The notes below the pieces were generated by a model. That model was not told where the DNA came from and made no database searches. It saw nothing but the letters and a program-made list of their open reading frames with translations. A program made the translations under genes and the position numbers. Source: Peptococcaceae bacterium (GTDB taxonomy: Bacteria > Bacillota > Peptococcia > DRI-13). Taken from it: 57,626 bases of DNA. The stretch spans positions 1 to 57,626 of the forward strand of contig JAIHAN010000002.1 in the NCBI GenBank assembly GCA_020054815.1. Reading direction: 5' to 3'. Each line of letters starts with the position of its first letter. Within the stretch, counting starts at the first letter, position 1. Shown piece by piece: positions 27,978-38,059 of the stretch.

Positions 27978-30736
27978 TAAGCACGCAAAGTAATAATTCG
28001 TCTCTTTCTCCTGATTTTAACAGTACGGTACAAACCCTGCAAGAGGGTTGTTCCTCCGGATAAACCAATTATCAAAATCCAATGCCACGCTTCCAGGGAA
28101 ACTGTTTTAAAGATGGGCTGGAAGAAGGGTATATAGATAACGGCAAGCTGCATCAGTACTGAAGTGGTCACTGCTGCTACGAGGTAAGGATTGGAAAAAA
28201 GCCCCAATTCGAAAATAGAATAACGTTCGGAACGGCAATCAAAAACATAGAAGAGCTGAGCAAAGACTAAAGTTGAAAAAGCCATAGTTCTGGCTAAATC
28301 CAGGTTTTTCCCCCCCAGATAAAAACCAGCTATATAGGTGATGAGGGTAATAATGGTAATAAGGGTACCTCTCACTAATATTCTCCTGGTTAAGCCATGA
28401 GCAAATATGCTTTCTTGTGGATCCCGGGGTTTACGTGTCATAATATCCGGATCTGAAGTATCAACCCCTAAGGCCATGGCGGGCAGACCATCCGTCACAA
28501 GATTCATCCAGAGGATTTGAATGGGGATTAAAGGAAGGGGTAAGCCCATCAAGGCTGCAAAAAACATAGTCAACACTTCCCCCACATTACATGAAAGCAG
28601 GTAACGAATAAATTTTCTAATATTATCATAGATAGCCCGGCCTTCTTCTACAGCTGCCACAATAGTAGCAAAATCGTCATTGCCCAAAATCATAGCCGAA
28701 GCTTCTTTTGTCACATCGGTACCGGTAATTCCCATGCTCACACCGATATCTGCCTCTTTTACAGCTGGAGCGTCGTTCACACCATCCCCAGTCATCGCTA
28801 CAATGTGTCCCGCTCCTTTAAGCGCTTTCACGATACGGAGCTTGTGTTTAGGAGAAACCCGGGCATAAACCGCTATCTGATTCACTTCCTTTAACAACTG
28901 GTTATCGCTTAACCCATCGAGTTCGGGACCTGCTAAAACTTTTTGCTGGCTACTTGCGATGATGCCTAATTCTTTAGCTACTGCCTCCGCTGTATTTTTG
29001 TGATCGCCTGTAATCATCACAGTTTTGATGCCTGCCGTTTTACAAAGCTTCACAGCCTTTTTAGCGGACAACCTGGGCGGGTCAATCATTCCCGCCAGGG
29101 CCACAAAAGTCAAGTTTTCCTCTAATCTGCTCTCATCCTTTTCCCAGTTTAACTTCTGGGGAATGTCCCGGAAGGCCAAACCTAATACGCGCAAGGCCTG
29201 GGCAGCCATCCTATCATTAGCCCGCAATATTTCTTCTTTGAGTTCTTTCGTCAAGGGTATTATTTTCCCCTGCCAAAAGGCACTTGTACAAAGATTTAAT
29301 ATGACATCGGGAGCACCTTTACAGTAGACCAGAGGTCCATTTTTTGTTAAGTAGACCACACTCATGCGTTTACGTTCCGAATCAAAAGGAATTTCATAAA
29401 CCCGTCTTTCCGACTTTTCTAAAGTCTCACGCCAGATTCCTGCTTTGGCAGCGGCCACCAGCAATGCGCCCTCTGTAGGATCACCTAAAACTTTCCATGT
29501 ACCCTGTTTTTTATTTCTGAAAAGTCCCTGCACTACGGTATCGTTCTTTTGCAGGTCGGCATTATTACAAAGCGCGGCAATCTTAAAGGCCATTTCCAAA
29601 CCATATTTATTTTCTTTACGCCATTTATCCATCTCAGGATAAACAAATTTGCCCCGGGGTTCGTACCCTTCACCTGTAACATGCACAAAATCTCCGGAAG
29701 AAAAAATCTGGCGCACTGTCATTTCGTTCTGGGTTAAGGTACCGGTTTTATCGGAACAAATCACGGTAGCGCACCCCAAAGTCTCCACTGCTGGCAATTT
29801 ACGGACAATGGCCTGCCTTTTCACCATCTTCTGTACACCCACAGCCAGGGCGATGGTCACAATGGCCGGTAAACCCTCCGGTATGGCCGCCACAGCCAGG
29901 CTTACCCCTGTTAGAAACATGCGATAAACGGGTTCACCCCGCAGCACGCCTGTCACTACGACCACAGCCACAATAGCCAGGCAGAACAAGACAAGCCAAC
30001 GCCCCAGTTGGGCTAATCTCTTTTGCAGGGGTGTATCTTCTTCCTCAGCCTTTTGGATATAGTCTGCAATTTGACCCATTTCCGTACTCATGCCTGTCTC
30101 TACTGCTATTCCCCAGCCTTTACCCCTGGTAACCACGGTACCCATAAATCCCATGTTCCTTCTGTCTCCCAGCGGGGTATCGGCTAAGTATATTTCCTGG
30201 GGTCTTTTTTTCACAGGCACTGATTCACCGGTCAGAGCCGCTTCTTCTACTTCCAGCTGATGAGCCTCCATAATGCGTAAGTCTGCCGGTATAATATCAC
30301 CAGTATCTAATATTACGATATCCCCCGGAACTAACTGGCTGGCAGGAATCCGCAATATCTCTCCCTCTCTTTTCACAGTGGCTTCGGGGGCAATCAATTT
30401 TTTCAGTGCCTCCATAGATTTTTCAGCACGAAATTCCTGTATGAAACCTAGGATAGCATTGATGATGACAATGGCCATAATGGTAATGGCATCGGCATAT
30501 TCACCCAATAACCCTGAAATGACGGTGGCCGCAATTAAAACCAAAACCATAAAGTCCCTAAATTGGGATAAAAAAATAGCTACAGGAGATATTCGTTTCT
30601 GTTGTACCAATTGATTGGGCCCAACGAGTTCCAATCTCCTGGCTGCTTCCTTCTCCTCCAGACCTTTTTCTCTATCTGTTTGTAATTTTAACACTACCTC
30701 TTCCTGCCCCAGGGCATGCCAGTTACTCTTTTCCAT
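27977..30736 (-). CDS. Cation-transporting P-type ATPase (Ca2+-ATPase, SERCA-like PII)
   Basis: [48 protein letters not shown]4 PEGLP. Confidence 0.93.
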   Translation of the reverse strand: MEKSNWHALGQEEVVLKLQTDREKGLEEKEAARRLELVGPNQLVQQKRISPVAIFLSQFRDFMVLVLIAATVISGLLGEYADAITIMAIVIINAILGFIQEFRAEKSMEALKKLIAPEATVKREGEILRIPASQLVPGDIVILDTGDIIPADLRIMEAHQLEVEEAALTGESVPVKKRPQEIYLADTPLGDRRNMGFMGTVVTRGKGWGIAVETGMSTEMGQIADYIQKAEEEDTPLQKRLAQLGRWLVLFCLAIVAVVVVTGVLRGEPVYRMFLTGVSLAVAAIPEGLPAIVTIALAVGVQKMVKRQAIVRKLPAVETLGCATVICSDKTGTLTQNEMTVRQIFSSGDFVHVTGEGYEPRGKFVYPEMDKWRKENKYGLEMAFKIAALCNNADLQKNDTVVQGLFRNKKQGTWKVLGDPTEGALLVAAAKAGIWRETLEKSERRVYEIPFDSERKRMSVVYLTKNGPLVYCKGAPDVILNLCTSAFWQGKIIPLTKELKEEILRANDRMAAQALRVLGLAFRDIPQKLNWEKDESRLEENLTFVALAGMIDPPRLSAKKAVKLCKTAGIKTVMITGDHKNTAEAVAKELGIIASSQQKVLAGPELDGLSDNQLLKEVNQIAVYARVSPKHKLRIVKALKGAGHIVAMTGDGVNDAPAVKEADIGVSMGITGTDVTKEASAMILGNDDFATIVAAVEEGRAIYDNIRKFIRYLLSCNVGEVLTMFFAALMGLPLPLIPIQILWMNLVTDGLPAMALGVDTSDPDIMTRKPRDPQESIFAHGLTRRILVRGTLITIITLITYIAGFYLGGKNLDLARTMAFSTLVFAQLFYVFDCRSERYSIFELGLFSNPYLVAAVTTSVLMQLAVIYIPFFQPIFKTVSLEAWHWILIIGLSGGTTLLQGLYRTVKIRRKRRIITLRA

Positions 30737-30879
30737 ACGCGAGCCTCCTCTGCTGCCTAATCTTATTTTCTATTCTTTAATTCTTATTCGCAGGAGGAGA
30801 CAAAAATGACGAGAAGTAGCTGACAACTCTTGATGCAGAAAAGAGGAAGATGGGATATACTGATGTATAGCGATTATCC

Positions 30880-31069
30880 GACTTCCGCTTTCCGATTTTC
30901 ATTTCGTAAAACGTTAACAGTTAACCGTAAACCGTAAACCGTAAACCGTAAACCGTAAAATATTTCATTAGTCTTCACCGTTCACGGTTCACGTTCAATC
31001 ATTACCCACTACCAACTATCAACTATCAACTAACAACTAACAACTATCAACTAACAACTAACAACTAAC
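30880..31069. repeat. Composite heptamer repeat block: 5x CCGTAAA (30925-30959) and 8x AACTANC (31014-31069)
   Basis: Units counted directly from the sequence. Confidence 0.8.
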
Positions 31070-31083
31070 TCTGGAGGTAAACT

Positions 31084-32847
31084 ATGTCTTTTGATGGAAT
31101 TGTGATGCGTGCCGTAAGCCTGGAACTGGACCAGTTGCTCTGTGGCGCACGTATCGATAAAATATACCAGCCCCTGCCCCATGAAATTATTATTTTGCTT
31201 AGACAAAAGGGGCAAAATTATAAACTCCTTATTTCCGCCCATGCCCAAGAGGCCCGCATTCATTTGGTAACCCAGAATAAACCCAACCCTGCCGAACCTC
31301 CCCTCTTCTGTATGGTTTTGCGCAAACACCTGGAAGGAGGAAAAATCATCTCCATCACCCAGCAGGGCCTGGAACGCATCCTGGACATCACCTGTGAAGT
31401 AATCGACGAACTTGGTGATCTGGTGGAACGCAAGCTTATGGTGGAAATCATGGGGCGACACAGCAATATTATTCTAATCAATCCCCAAAATAACAAAATC
31501 CTCGATGCCATCCATAGAGTACCCCTCAGTGTGAGCCGCTACCGCCAGGTCTTACCCGGTTTACCCTACCAGGCTCCTCCTCCCCAGGAGAAAATCACTC
31601 CCTGGGAGGTAAGGGAAGAAGAATTCTTTTCCCGGTTATTGTCCACCCCCCTTTCCCAGAGTTTAAGTAAAGCCATCTTACACACTTACAGCGGCCTTGG
31701 TCCCCAGACCGTTGAGGAAATCATTACCAGGGCAGGTTTAAATCCCTCCCTACCTCTGGAATACTGCGGCCAATATGAGCTGACCAACTTGTGGCTAGCA
31801 TTTAAGGAGGCTGCTGAATCCATCCGTAACGGCAAGTTTACGCCAGAAGTACTGGTACTTAATAAGAAACCCCGGACCTTTTCTGCTCTGGCTTTAATCC
31901 ACTTTACCAGTGGTGAACGCATCTCCTTCCCGACCATGAATGAAGCGCTGGATTATTTCTACCGTCATAAAGAAGAGACCAATACCTTCCAACAAAAAAA
32001 GGCAGATATCGAACACCTGCTCAAAAAAGAAATCGAGCGCTGTGAGAAAAAGGCAGGACTCCAGGAGCAAACGGTGCTGGAAGCCCAGGATACAGAAAAA
32101 TACCGGCTCTGGGGCGAACTGTTGATGGCTCACCTCCACCAGTTGAAACCGGGAAAAGAAGTGCAGGTAATCAATTACTATTCTCCTGCCAGTGAGGCCT
32201 TAACTATTCCCTTAGATGAGCATCTTTCCGTCTTAGAAAATGCACAAGTCTATTTCAACAAGTATCAAAAAGCCAAAAATGCTGCCCATAAAGCAAAGGA
32301 GCATTTGGCCGAAACCCGGGCAGAACTTGACTATCTCTACAGCCTCTCTGCCTCTTTAGACACAGTAACCAGTGTCCAGGAAGTTGATGAGATCAAGGAA
32401 GAGTTCCGCGAGGCCGGTTACTTGAAAACCGTTACTCCTCAAAAAGGAAAAATACCCGTGAAAGAAAACACTTCTCCCCAAAAGGTTATCGTTGATGGCT
32501 GGGAAATCTATTACGGGAAAAATAACAAACAAAATGACCTTCTAACCATGAAAATGGCCAAAGCCGATGATATCTGGCTTCACGCCAAAGATATACCCGG
32601 TTCCCATGTGATCATTAAAAATCCCGAAGGTAAAGCTGTCCCGGACAACATCCTGGAAGCAGCAGCTTTATTGGCCGCTTATCATTCCAAAGCCCGTAAT
32701 TCCACCCATGTACCTATTGATTATACTTTGCGTAAACATGTACGTAAGCCTAAGGGGGCCAAACCCGGCATGGTCATTTATGAGAACCAGCGAACCATCT
32801 ATATAACACCGGAACTAGAAAGAATAAAAAACATTCTAGGTGAATGA
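31084..32847 (+). CDS. rqcH: NFACT/FbpA-family Rqc2 homologue RqcH
   Basis: MSFDGIVMRAVSLELDQLL...KIYQP; DIWLHAKDIPGSHVIIK; HVRKPKGAKPGMV. Confidence 0.93.
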   Translation: MSFDGIVMRAVSLELDQLLCGARIDKIYQPLPHEIIILLRQKGQNYKLLISAHAQEARIHLVTQNKPNPAEPPLFCMVLRKHLEGGKIISITQQGLERILDITCEVIDELGDLVERKLMVEIMGRHSNIILINPQNNKILDAIHRVPLSVSRYRQVLPGLPYQAPPPQEKITPWEVREEEFFSRLLSTPLSQSLSKAILHTYSGLGPQTVEEIITRAGLNPSLPLEYCGQYELTNLWLAFKEAAESIRNGKFTPEVLVLNKKPRTFSALALIHFTSGERISFPTMNEALDYFYRHKEETNTFQQKKADIEHLLKKEIERCEKKAGLQEQTVLEAQDTEKYRLWGELLMAHLHQLKPGKEVQVINYYSPASEALTIPLDEHLSVLENAQVYFNKYQKAKNAAHKAKEHLAETRAELDYLYSLSASLDTVTSVQEVDEIKEEFREAGYLKTVTPQKGKIPVKENTSPQKVIVDGWEIYYGKNNKQNDLLTMKMAKADDIWLHAKDIPGSHVIIKNPEGKAVPDNILEAAALLAAYHSKARNSTHVPIDYTLRKHVRKPKGAKPGMVIYENQRTIYITPELERIKNILGE

Positions 32848-32864
32848 AATACACCATCAAATTA

Positions 32865-32890
32865 GAGCCCAGGCTTAAATGCCTGGGCTC
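32865..32890 (+). terminator. rqcH terminator
   Basis: gagcccaggc-ttaaat-gcctgggctc followed by a T-rich tract. Confidence 0.75.
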
Positions 32891-32904
32891 AGGTTTATTT
32901 TTTT

Positions 32905-32985
32905 CGCCTTATCAATGTATTTAACTAGCATTGAGGGAAGCCACAAGGCCTTTCCCCACCGCCTTAGCCAACTGGTAAGGTATCC
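32905..32985 (-). pseudogene. Decayed 3' fragment of a thioredoxin-reductase-like gene
   Basis: Minus translation WIPYQLAKAVGKGLVASLNAS*IH** matches the functional gene's GAPYQLAKAVGEGLVAALSAVKYID, with in-frame stops. Confidence 0.7.
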
Positions 32986-33147
32986 AGAGAAAGGCAAAAA
33001 GAGACGGCAGGCTGTGTAAAAAGTGAACTTAATTAACTACTTTTCCACTCCAGTCTGCCTTCCCCACTTACTCCTTTGCTCAAAAAGTTGTCTTTTTCTT
33101 TCCTAAGGGCCAATATTGCCTGTCGATAACGCCTTCTTGACAGATTA

Positions 33148-33179
33148 ATGCGACACGGGAACCGTCCCCCTGTCGCAGA
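33148..33179. repeat. Imperfect palindromic repeat (REP-like)
   Basis: aTGCGACAcGGGAACCGTCCCCCTGTCGCA: inverted arms TGCGACA/TGTCGCA; the GGGACGGTT..TGTCGC wording is recurrent in many Firmicutes (from memory). Confidence 0.5.
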
Positions 33180-33233
33180 AATAGAACATATATTAACATG
33201 TATAAAGATGTTTAATCTCCAGTGTTACTCAAA

Positions 33234-34109
33234 CTACTTCTTCCCCATATCAATATACTTGACGGCACTGAGGGCGGCTACCAGGCCTTCCCCCACCGCT
33301 TTCGCCAGCTGGTAGGGAGCCCCTGTGCAGTCGCCGGCAGCATAGACCCCCGGGATGTTGGTGGCCATGGCCCGGTCTACCTTAATGACATTGCCCTCGA
33401 ATTCCAAACCCGGCAAGATTTCCTGGACAGGTGTGACTTGACGAATGATAAAAAGCCCATCGGCTTCGTATTTCCCCCGGTCGGTTTCTAAGGCTGTAAA
33501 ATGTCCTTCACCGTGAATAGCTCTGGGTTTTCCCTCCTGGGCCTTCACTTTGTCTTTGAGATGTTTGGGTTCACCATAACGGGGTATATAGAGAACCTCT
33601 TGGCAAATATCGGCTAAGAAGTTGGCCTCTTCTTCAGCCTCCTCCACTTCACCGATCATGATGACTTTTTTCCCCTTATATAAAGGCCCGTCACAGGTAG
33701 CACAATAGCCTACCCCTTTACCCAGGAGTTCCTGTTCTCCCGGCAAATATTTAGGGCTGGAGAGGCCCGTAGCCAGAATGACAACCCGGGCGGTAAAAAC
33801 GTCTGTTTTACTTAATACTTGAAAGGTTTCCCCCACAGGATAGATGGTATCCACTCTGCGGTGATGAATTTTAATGTCCAGAGCTTTCAGGTGCTTGAGA
33901 TAATTCTGTCTCAATTCTTCACCTGTGAGATGGTAGATACCTAAATAATTATCGATCCAGGGAGCCTTGTGGAGTTTAGGTGAACAGAAATCTCCACCCA
34001 AAAGGAGGAAATCCTTTTCGCGAATCCTGGCGTTAACGGCTGCGGAAAGACCGGCGGGCCCACAGCCTACAATAATAAGATCATAAATTTTGTTCATATC
34101 CATTGACAA
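33234..34109 (-). CDS. Thioredoxin-reductase-like NAD(P)/FAD oxidoreductase
   Basis: IVGCGPAGLSAAVNAR, GVGYCATCDGPLYKGKKVIMIG (CxxC), GVYAAGDCTGAPYQLAKAVGEG. Confidence 0.88.
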   Translation of the reverse strand: MSMDMNKIYDLIIVGCGPAGLSAAVNARIREKDFLLLGGDFCSPKLHKAPWIDNYLGIYHLTGEELRQNYLKHLKALDIKIHHRRVDTIYPVGETFQVLSKTDVFTARVVILATGLSSPKYLPGEQELLGKGVGYCATCDGPLYKGKKVIMIGEVEEAEEEANFLADICQEVLYIPRYGEPKHLKDKVKAQEGKPRAIHGEGHFTALETDRGKYEADGLFIIRQVTPVQEILPGLEFEGNVIKVDRAMATNIPGVYAAGDCTGAPYQLAKAVGEGLVAALSAVKYIDMGKK

Positions 34110-34167
34110 GCCTCACCTCTATATAAAGATTACCCCGTCAGGAAGAAATTCATGCTAAAGACATCCT

Positions 34168-35517
34168 TCAATCTGTCCCAAAATACTGATCAATAGCAGC
34201 AAAAGCTGTATTGATCATAAGCTCAATCTCTTTCTCCCCTACCACATAGGGAGGCATGAAATAAATCACATTGCCCAGGGGTCGAAGCAATACGCCTTTT
34301 TCCAGGGCAATTTTATAGATATTGTACCCTACCCTTTTTCGCCAATCAAAGGCCTTTTTTGTAGCCTTGTCCTCTACCAGTTCCAGGGCACCCACCATGC
34401 CTAGCTGACGAAATTCCCCGATATAACGGTGGTTTTCTGCCTTTTCCCTGGCTAAAAGACCCATGAGCCGGGATTTGTGAAGGTTTTTCTCCAAAACGTT
34501 TTCATCCCGAAAAATGTTGAGGGATTCATTGGCCACAGCACAGGCTATAGGGTTGCCGGTATAACTGTGGCTGTGCATAAAGGCTTTCATTTCCGTATAA
34601 TCGGCGTAAAAAGCCTGGTAAATTTCCTCCGTCACCAGGGTCAGGGCCAGGGGAAGATACCCGGCCGTTAATCCTTTGGAAAGGCACATAATATCTGGAC
34701 TGACACCTGCATGTTCACAAGCAAACATTTTTCCCGTACGGCCAAAACCCACAGCAATCTCATCAGCAATGAAATGGATATGATACCGACTGCACAGTTC
34801 TCGCAATTTTTGCAAGTAAACAGGTGGATAAATCTTCATCCCGGCAGCTCCCTGGATTAAAGGCTCAATGATGACACCGCAAATCTCCCGGTGTTTTTTT
34901 TCTACCAGTTTTTCCAGGTTCTCAAAACACGGAGCGCAACAATCTTCTCTCCTGTGGCCATAAAAACAGCGATAACAATCTGGCCCCAGGGCTTTATAAG
35001 TCTTCATTGTCAACTTCTTAAAGATTCTGCTATAAAGATCTAAATCCCCTACGGCCAGAGCCCCTAATGTCTCGCCGTGATAAGAATCCGTAATAGCCAC
35101 AAATTTCGTCTTGGCTACAGCCCCCCTCTGCCGGTGATACTGGTAACTCAATTTCAAGGCTACCTCAATCGCAGAGGAACCGTTATCGGCAAAGAAGACC
35201 TTTTTTAATTCCGCAGGTGTTATCTGAACAATTCTTTCAGCCAGTTCTATGGCTGGCTTATGAGAAAAGTTGGCAAAAATCACATGCTCCAAACGATCAC
35301 ACTGGTCCTTGATGGCCTTATTAATCCTCTTGTTACTGTGGCCGAATAGATTCACCCACCAGGACGATACGGCATCCAGGTAAGCTTTTCCCTCCATGTC
35401 ATATATATAAGGTCCTTCCCCTCTTTCAATGACAATGGGAGGAAAATCCTCATAGTCTTTCATCTGGGAACAGGGATGCCAGATATACTGCAAATCCTTT
35501 TGTTGCCAGTACTTCAT
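34168..35517 (-). CDS. bioA: Adenosylmethionine-8-amino-7-oxononanoate aminotransferase
   Basis: LQYIWHPCSQMKDYEDFPPIVIERGEGPYIYDMEGKAYLDAVSSWW...; PLP aminotransferase class III. Confidence 0.95.
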   Translation of the reverse strand: MKYWQQKDLQYIWHPCSQMKDYEDFPPIVIERGEGPYIYDMEGKAYLDAVSSWWVNLFGHSNKRINKAIKDQCDRLEHVIFANFSHKPAIELAERIVQITPAELKKVFFADNGSSAIEVALKLSYQYHRQRGAVAKTKFVAITDSYHGETLGALAVGDLDLYSRIFKKLTMKTYKALGPDCYRCFYGHRREDCCAPCFENLEKLVEKKHREICGVIIEPLIQGAAGMKIYPPVYLQKLRELCSRYHIHFIADEIAVGFGRTGKMFACEHAGVSPDIMCLSKGLTAGYLPLALTLVTEEIYQAFYADYTEMKAFMHSHSYTGNPIACAVANESLNIFRDENVLEKNLHKSRLMGLLAREKAENHRYIGEFRQLGMVGALELVEDKATKKAFDWRKRVGYNIYKIALEKGVLLRPLGNVIYFMPPYVVGEKEIELMINTAFAAIDQYFGTD

Positions 35518-35555
35518 TTAAGTTCACTCCCACAGGTTTTTTGTCAATAGAGGGG

Positions 35556-35820
35556 TTATTTCAACAATAAAGAAAAATCTATATTATCCTGTATTATTTC
35601 CAGGCAATTCCCTACCTGGCCTGTTTCCACGTCAATATTACGCCCTCTGGGAATTATTCCCAAAGTGGGTACGCCGGTGATCTGTTCAATAATGTTGGGG
35701 TTGGTCTTTTCTGCTAATGTAGCTTTTTTTTCATCATAGCCATTATAAATAATACCTTTAATCCTCAGTCCAAGTTTTGGAACCCATACCTTTATAAACG
35801 TAGTAATTGCTATGACTTTC
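35556..35820 (-). pseudogene. bioD: 3' fragment of dethiobiotin synthetase (bioD)
   Basis: C-terminal KLGLRIKGIIYNGYDEKKATLAEKTNPNIIEQITGVPTLGIIP is BioD-like. The ORF upstream of about 35820 is only antisense of the plus-strand ORF. No N-terminal P-loop found. Confidence 0.65.
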
Positions 35821-36078
35821 CGCCTAGTGGCAGGTGGAGCCATTGCCCTTTTTGGCCCCCGTTTCTGGGTTATTTGTCTGGCTGGGCCCCTCGGTTCTAC
35901 TGCCGCCCGCATAGTGGTATGGTTACTGTTGGGTAAAGGATTGCTGCCCATGCTGGTGGCAAGCCTGCCCGGCATGCTGTTCACAGTCCTGACCTCATGG
36001 CCCCTGACAAAGGTCCTGACCAGGATTAAAAAAAACACCCCCTGGAGGGATGTGCCTTATGCAGAAAAAACTGTATAA
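35812..36078 (+). CDS. Small hydrophobic membrane protein or C-terminal remnant of one
   Basis: 88 aa with two or three TM segments, overlapping the start of bioW; the 5' side abuts the bioD breakpoint. Confidence 0.45.
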   Translation: MTFRLVAGGAIALFGPRFWVICLAGPLGSTAARIVVWLLLGKGLLPMLVASLPGMLFTVLTSWPLTKVLTRIKKNTPWRDVPYAEKTV

Positions 36079-36895
36079 CATCAAGATGAGAAGCGCCCAG
36101 GGCGGCAACCATAAAAAAGGCGGCCAGCACATCTCCGGGGCGGAAAGGATTGTACCGGAAGAAGATATTTTTTCCACTGTATCCAGTCTTTTAAAACGCT
36201 CTTTAACCCACAGCAAAGGAAAGGCTGATTTTATTAATATCTCCCTGGAAGAAATAAAAAGAGAGGAGATCATTTATCTCTCCTCATTACCTATCACCAC
36301 CCTGGAAGTGAGAAACTACAAAGAAGGAAGAGCAGGAGCAATTCAGTGCTTGCACACAGCAGGGCTCTCCCTCCCGCAAGCCCGGGCCATTTTAAATCTT
36401 TTAGCTGAAGCCCCCTCTCTCCGAGGAGCTATGTTAATTGACATCCATACCTTAAAGCGCCTGGAACCCGACCTTCAGCGGGGAGTAAGGGCTACTGGCA
36501 TGGACTGGGCCCCGGAAATTTACCCCCGGTTAGAAGCCTTCCTGGAAAAAGAAGGTCTGAACAATATTCATGTCAGGGAAGCTCTCGCCTTAGCCAGCAA
36601 AGTAGCCAGAGCTCCGGGCATTGTAGCCGAAATATGCTGGTCAGATGATCCCGAATACACCGCAGGTTATGTAGCATCCCCCAGCCTTGGCTATATGCGA
36701 CTAACCCATTTAAAGCCTGCCGGTGTTGCCAAAGGAGGCAGAATTTTTTGCTTTGATCCATGCCAAGCCAATTTGCAGCAATGTCTCCACTGGCTGGAAG
36801 AGCAGATAACCGTCATCAATGAAATTGGCCCCTGTAAGGGAATATTTTCCCTAAACAATTACTTTGGAGAAAACAAGTATGGAGTTAATCGCTGA
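36059..36895 (+). CDS. bioW: 6-carboxyhexanoate--CoA ligase (pimeloyl-CoA synthetase)
   Basis: LYNIKMRSAQGGNHKKGGQHISGAERI, RGVRATGMDW, SPSLGYMRLTHLK. Confidence 0.93.
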   Translation: MQKKLYNIKMRSAQGGNHKKGGQHISGAERIVPEEDIFSTVSSLLKRSLTHSKGKADFINISLEEIKREEIIYLSSLPITTLEVRNYKEGRAGAIQCLHTAGLSLPQARAILNLLAEAPSLRGAMLIDIHTLKRLEPDLQRGVRATGMDWAPEIYPRLEAFLEKEGLNNIHVREALALASKVARAPGIVAEICWSDDPEYTAGYVASPSLGYMRLTHLKPAGVAKGGRIFCFDPCQANLQQCLHWLEEQITVINEIGPCKGIFSLNNYFGENKYGVNR

Positions 36896-38042
36896 CCGTT
36901 TAAATGAAATAAAAAAACAAAAAATGTATAGAGTATTAACCTACTTAAACGCACCTCAAGGCCCCCGTACCATCATAGACGGACGCGAAGTTTTATTACT
37001 AGCTTCCAACAGTTACCTGGGCCTTTGTAACGATGAACGGCTCAAAGCCGCAGCCATCAAGGCCATTCATGAATACGGCGTTGGCTCTGGAGGTTCCCGT
37101 TTAACCACTGGAAGCTACCAGCTTCACCGGGAACTGGAACTGGCCCTGGCCCGTTTCAAAGGTACGGAGGCCGCACTGGTCTTCAATACGGGCTATATGG
37201 CCAACCTGGGCGCCGTCGCCGCTTTAGCAGATAAATCATGGGTTGTTTTTAGCGATGAGTTAAACCATGCCAGCATTATCGACGGCTGTAAATTAAGCGG
37301 CGCCAAAATTGTCATTTATAAACATTGTCATATGGGAGATCTGTACCAGAAGTTAAAAGAATTCCAGGGCTATCCAAGCCTCATTGTCACCGACGGCGTT
37401 TTTAGTATGGATGGAGATATTGCTCCGCTAGAGGACATTGTTCAAATTGCTAATCAATTTGGCGCCCTCATCATGGTAGATGATGCCCATGCGACAGGGG
37501 TCCTGGGTGCCAACGGCGGAGGAACGGTAGAACTCTTCGGTTTAAAAGACAGGATAGACATACAAATGGGTACCCTAAGCAAAGCCTTAGCCAGTGAGGG
37601 CGGCTATATTGCTGGCCGGCAATGCCTCATCGATTATTTACGAAACCGGGCCAGAAGTTTTATTTTTACCACTGCCCTGTCCCCCGCCACTATTGCCGTG
37701 GCTTTGGCAGCACTGGACATCGTGGAAAAGGAGCCGGCAAGGCGTAAGGTCCTTCTGGAAAACACCCAATGGCTATGCTCCCGGCTTAAAGAGGCGGGAC
37801 TGCAAATACACGAGAATAAAACTCCCATCATCCCCATTATAATAGGTGAAGCAGAGAGAGCTCTGCAGTTCAGTCAAATACTGCTGGCAAAGGGGATCTT
37901 CATTCCTGCCATTCGCCCGCCCACTGTCCCTCCTGGCACCAGTCGTCTGAGGCTGACCTTAATGGCTACCCATAGTTACGAGGATTTAAATTATGCCCTG
38001 GAAAAAATAATTGAAGCAGCCAGGGAACTTGAGATTATATAA
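36879..38042 (+). CDS. bioF: 8-amino-7-oxononanoate synthase / KBL-like PLP enzyme
   Basis: GVGSGGSRLTTGSYQLHRELE, DDAHATGVLG, GTLSKALASEGGYIAG; adjacent to bioW. Start chosen at MELIADRLN. Confidence 0.93.
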   Translation: MELIADRLNEIKKQKMYRVLTYLNAPQGPRTIIDGREVLLLASNSYLGLCNDERLKAAAIKAIHEYGVGSGGSRLTTGSYQLHRELELALARFKGTEAALVFNTGYMANLGAVAALADKSWVVFSDELNHASIIDGCKLSGAKIVIYKHCHMGDLYQKLKEFQGYPSLIVTDGVFSMDGDIAPLEDIVQIANQFGALIMVDDAHATGVLGANGGGTVELFGLKDRIDIQMGTLSKALASEGGYIAGRQCLIDYLRNRARSFIFTTALSPATIAVALAALDIVEKEPARRKVLLENTQWLCSRLKEAGLQIHENKTPIIPIIIGEAERALQFSQILLAKGIFIPAIRPPTVPPGTSRLRLTLMATHSYEDLNYALEKIIEAARELEII

Positions 38043-38059
38043 TTTTACACATTATCTGT

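Noticed and set aside
30925-31069. CRISPR array
   Set aside because: Units are 7 nt with no unique spacers; this is a microsatellite-like array.
35556-36038. 160-aa minus ORF as a real full-length protein
   Set aside because: Only the C-terminal portion looks like BioD; the N-terminal half is antisense of the plus-strand hydrophobic ORF.
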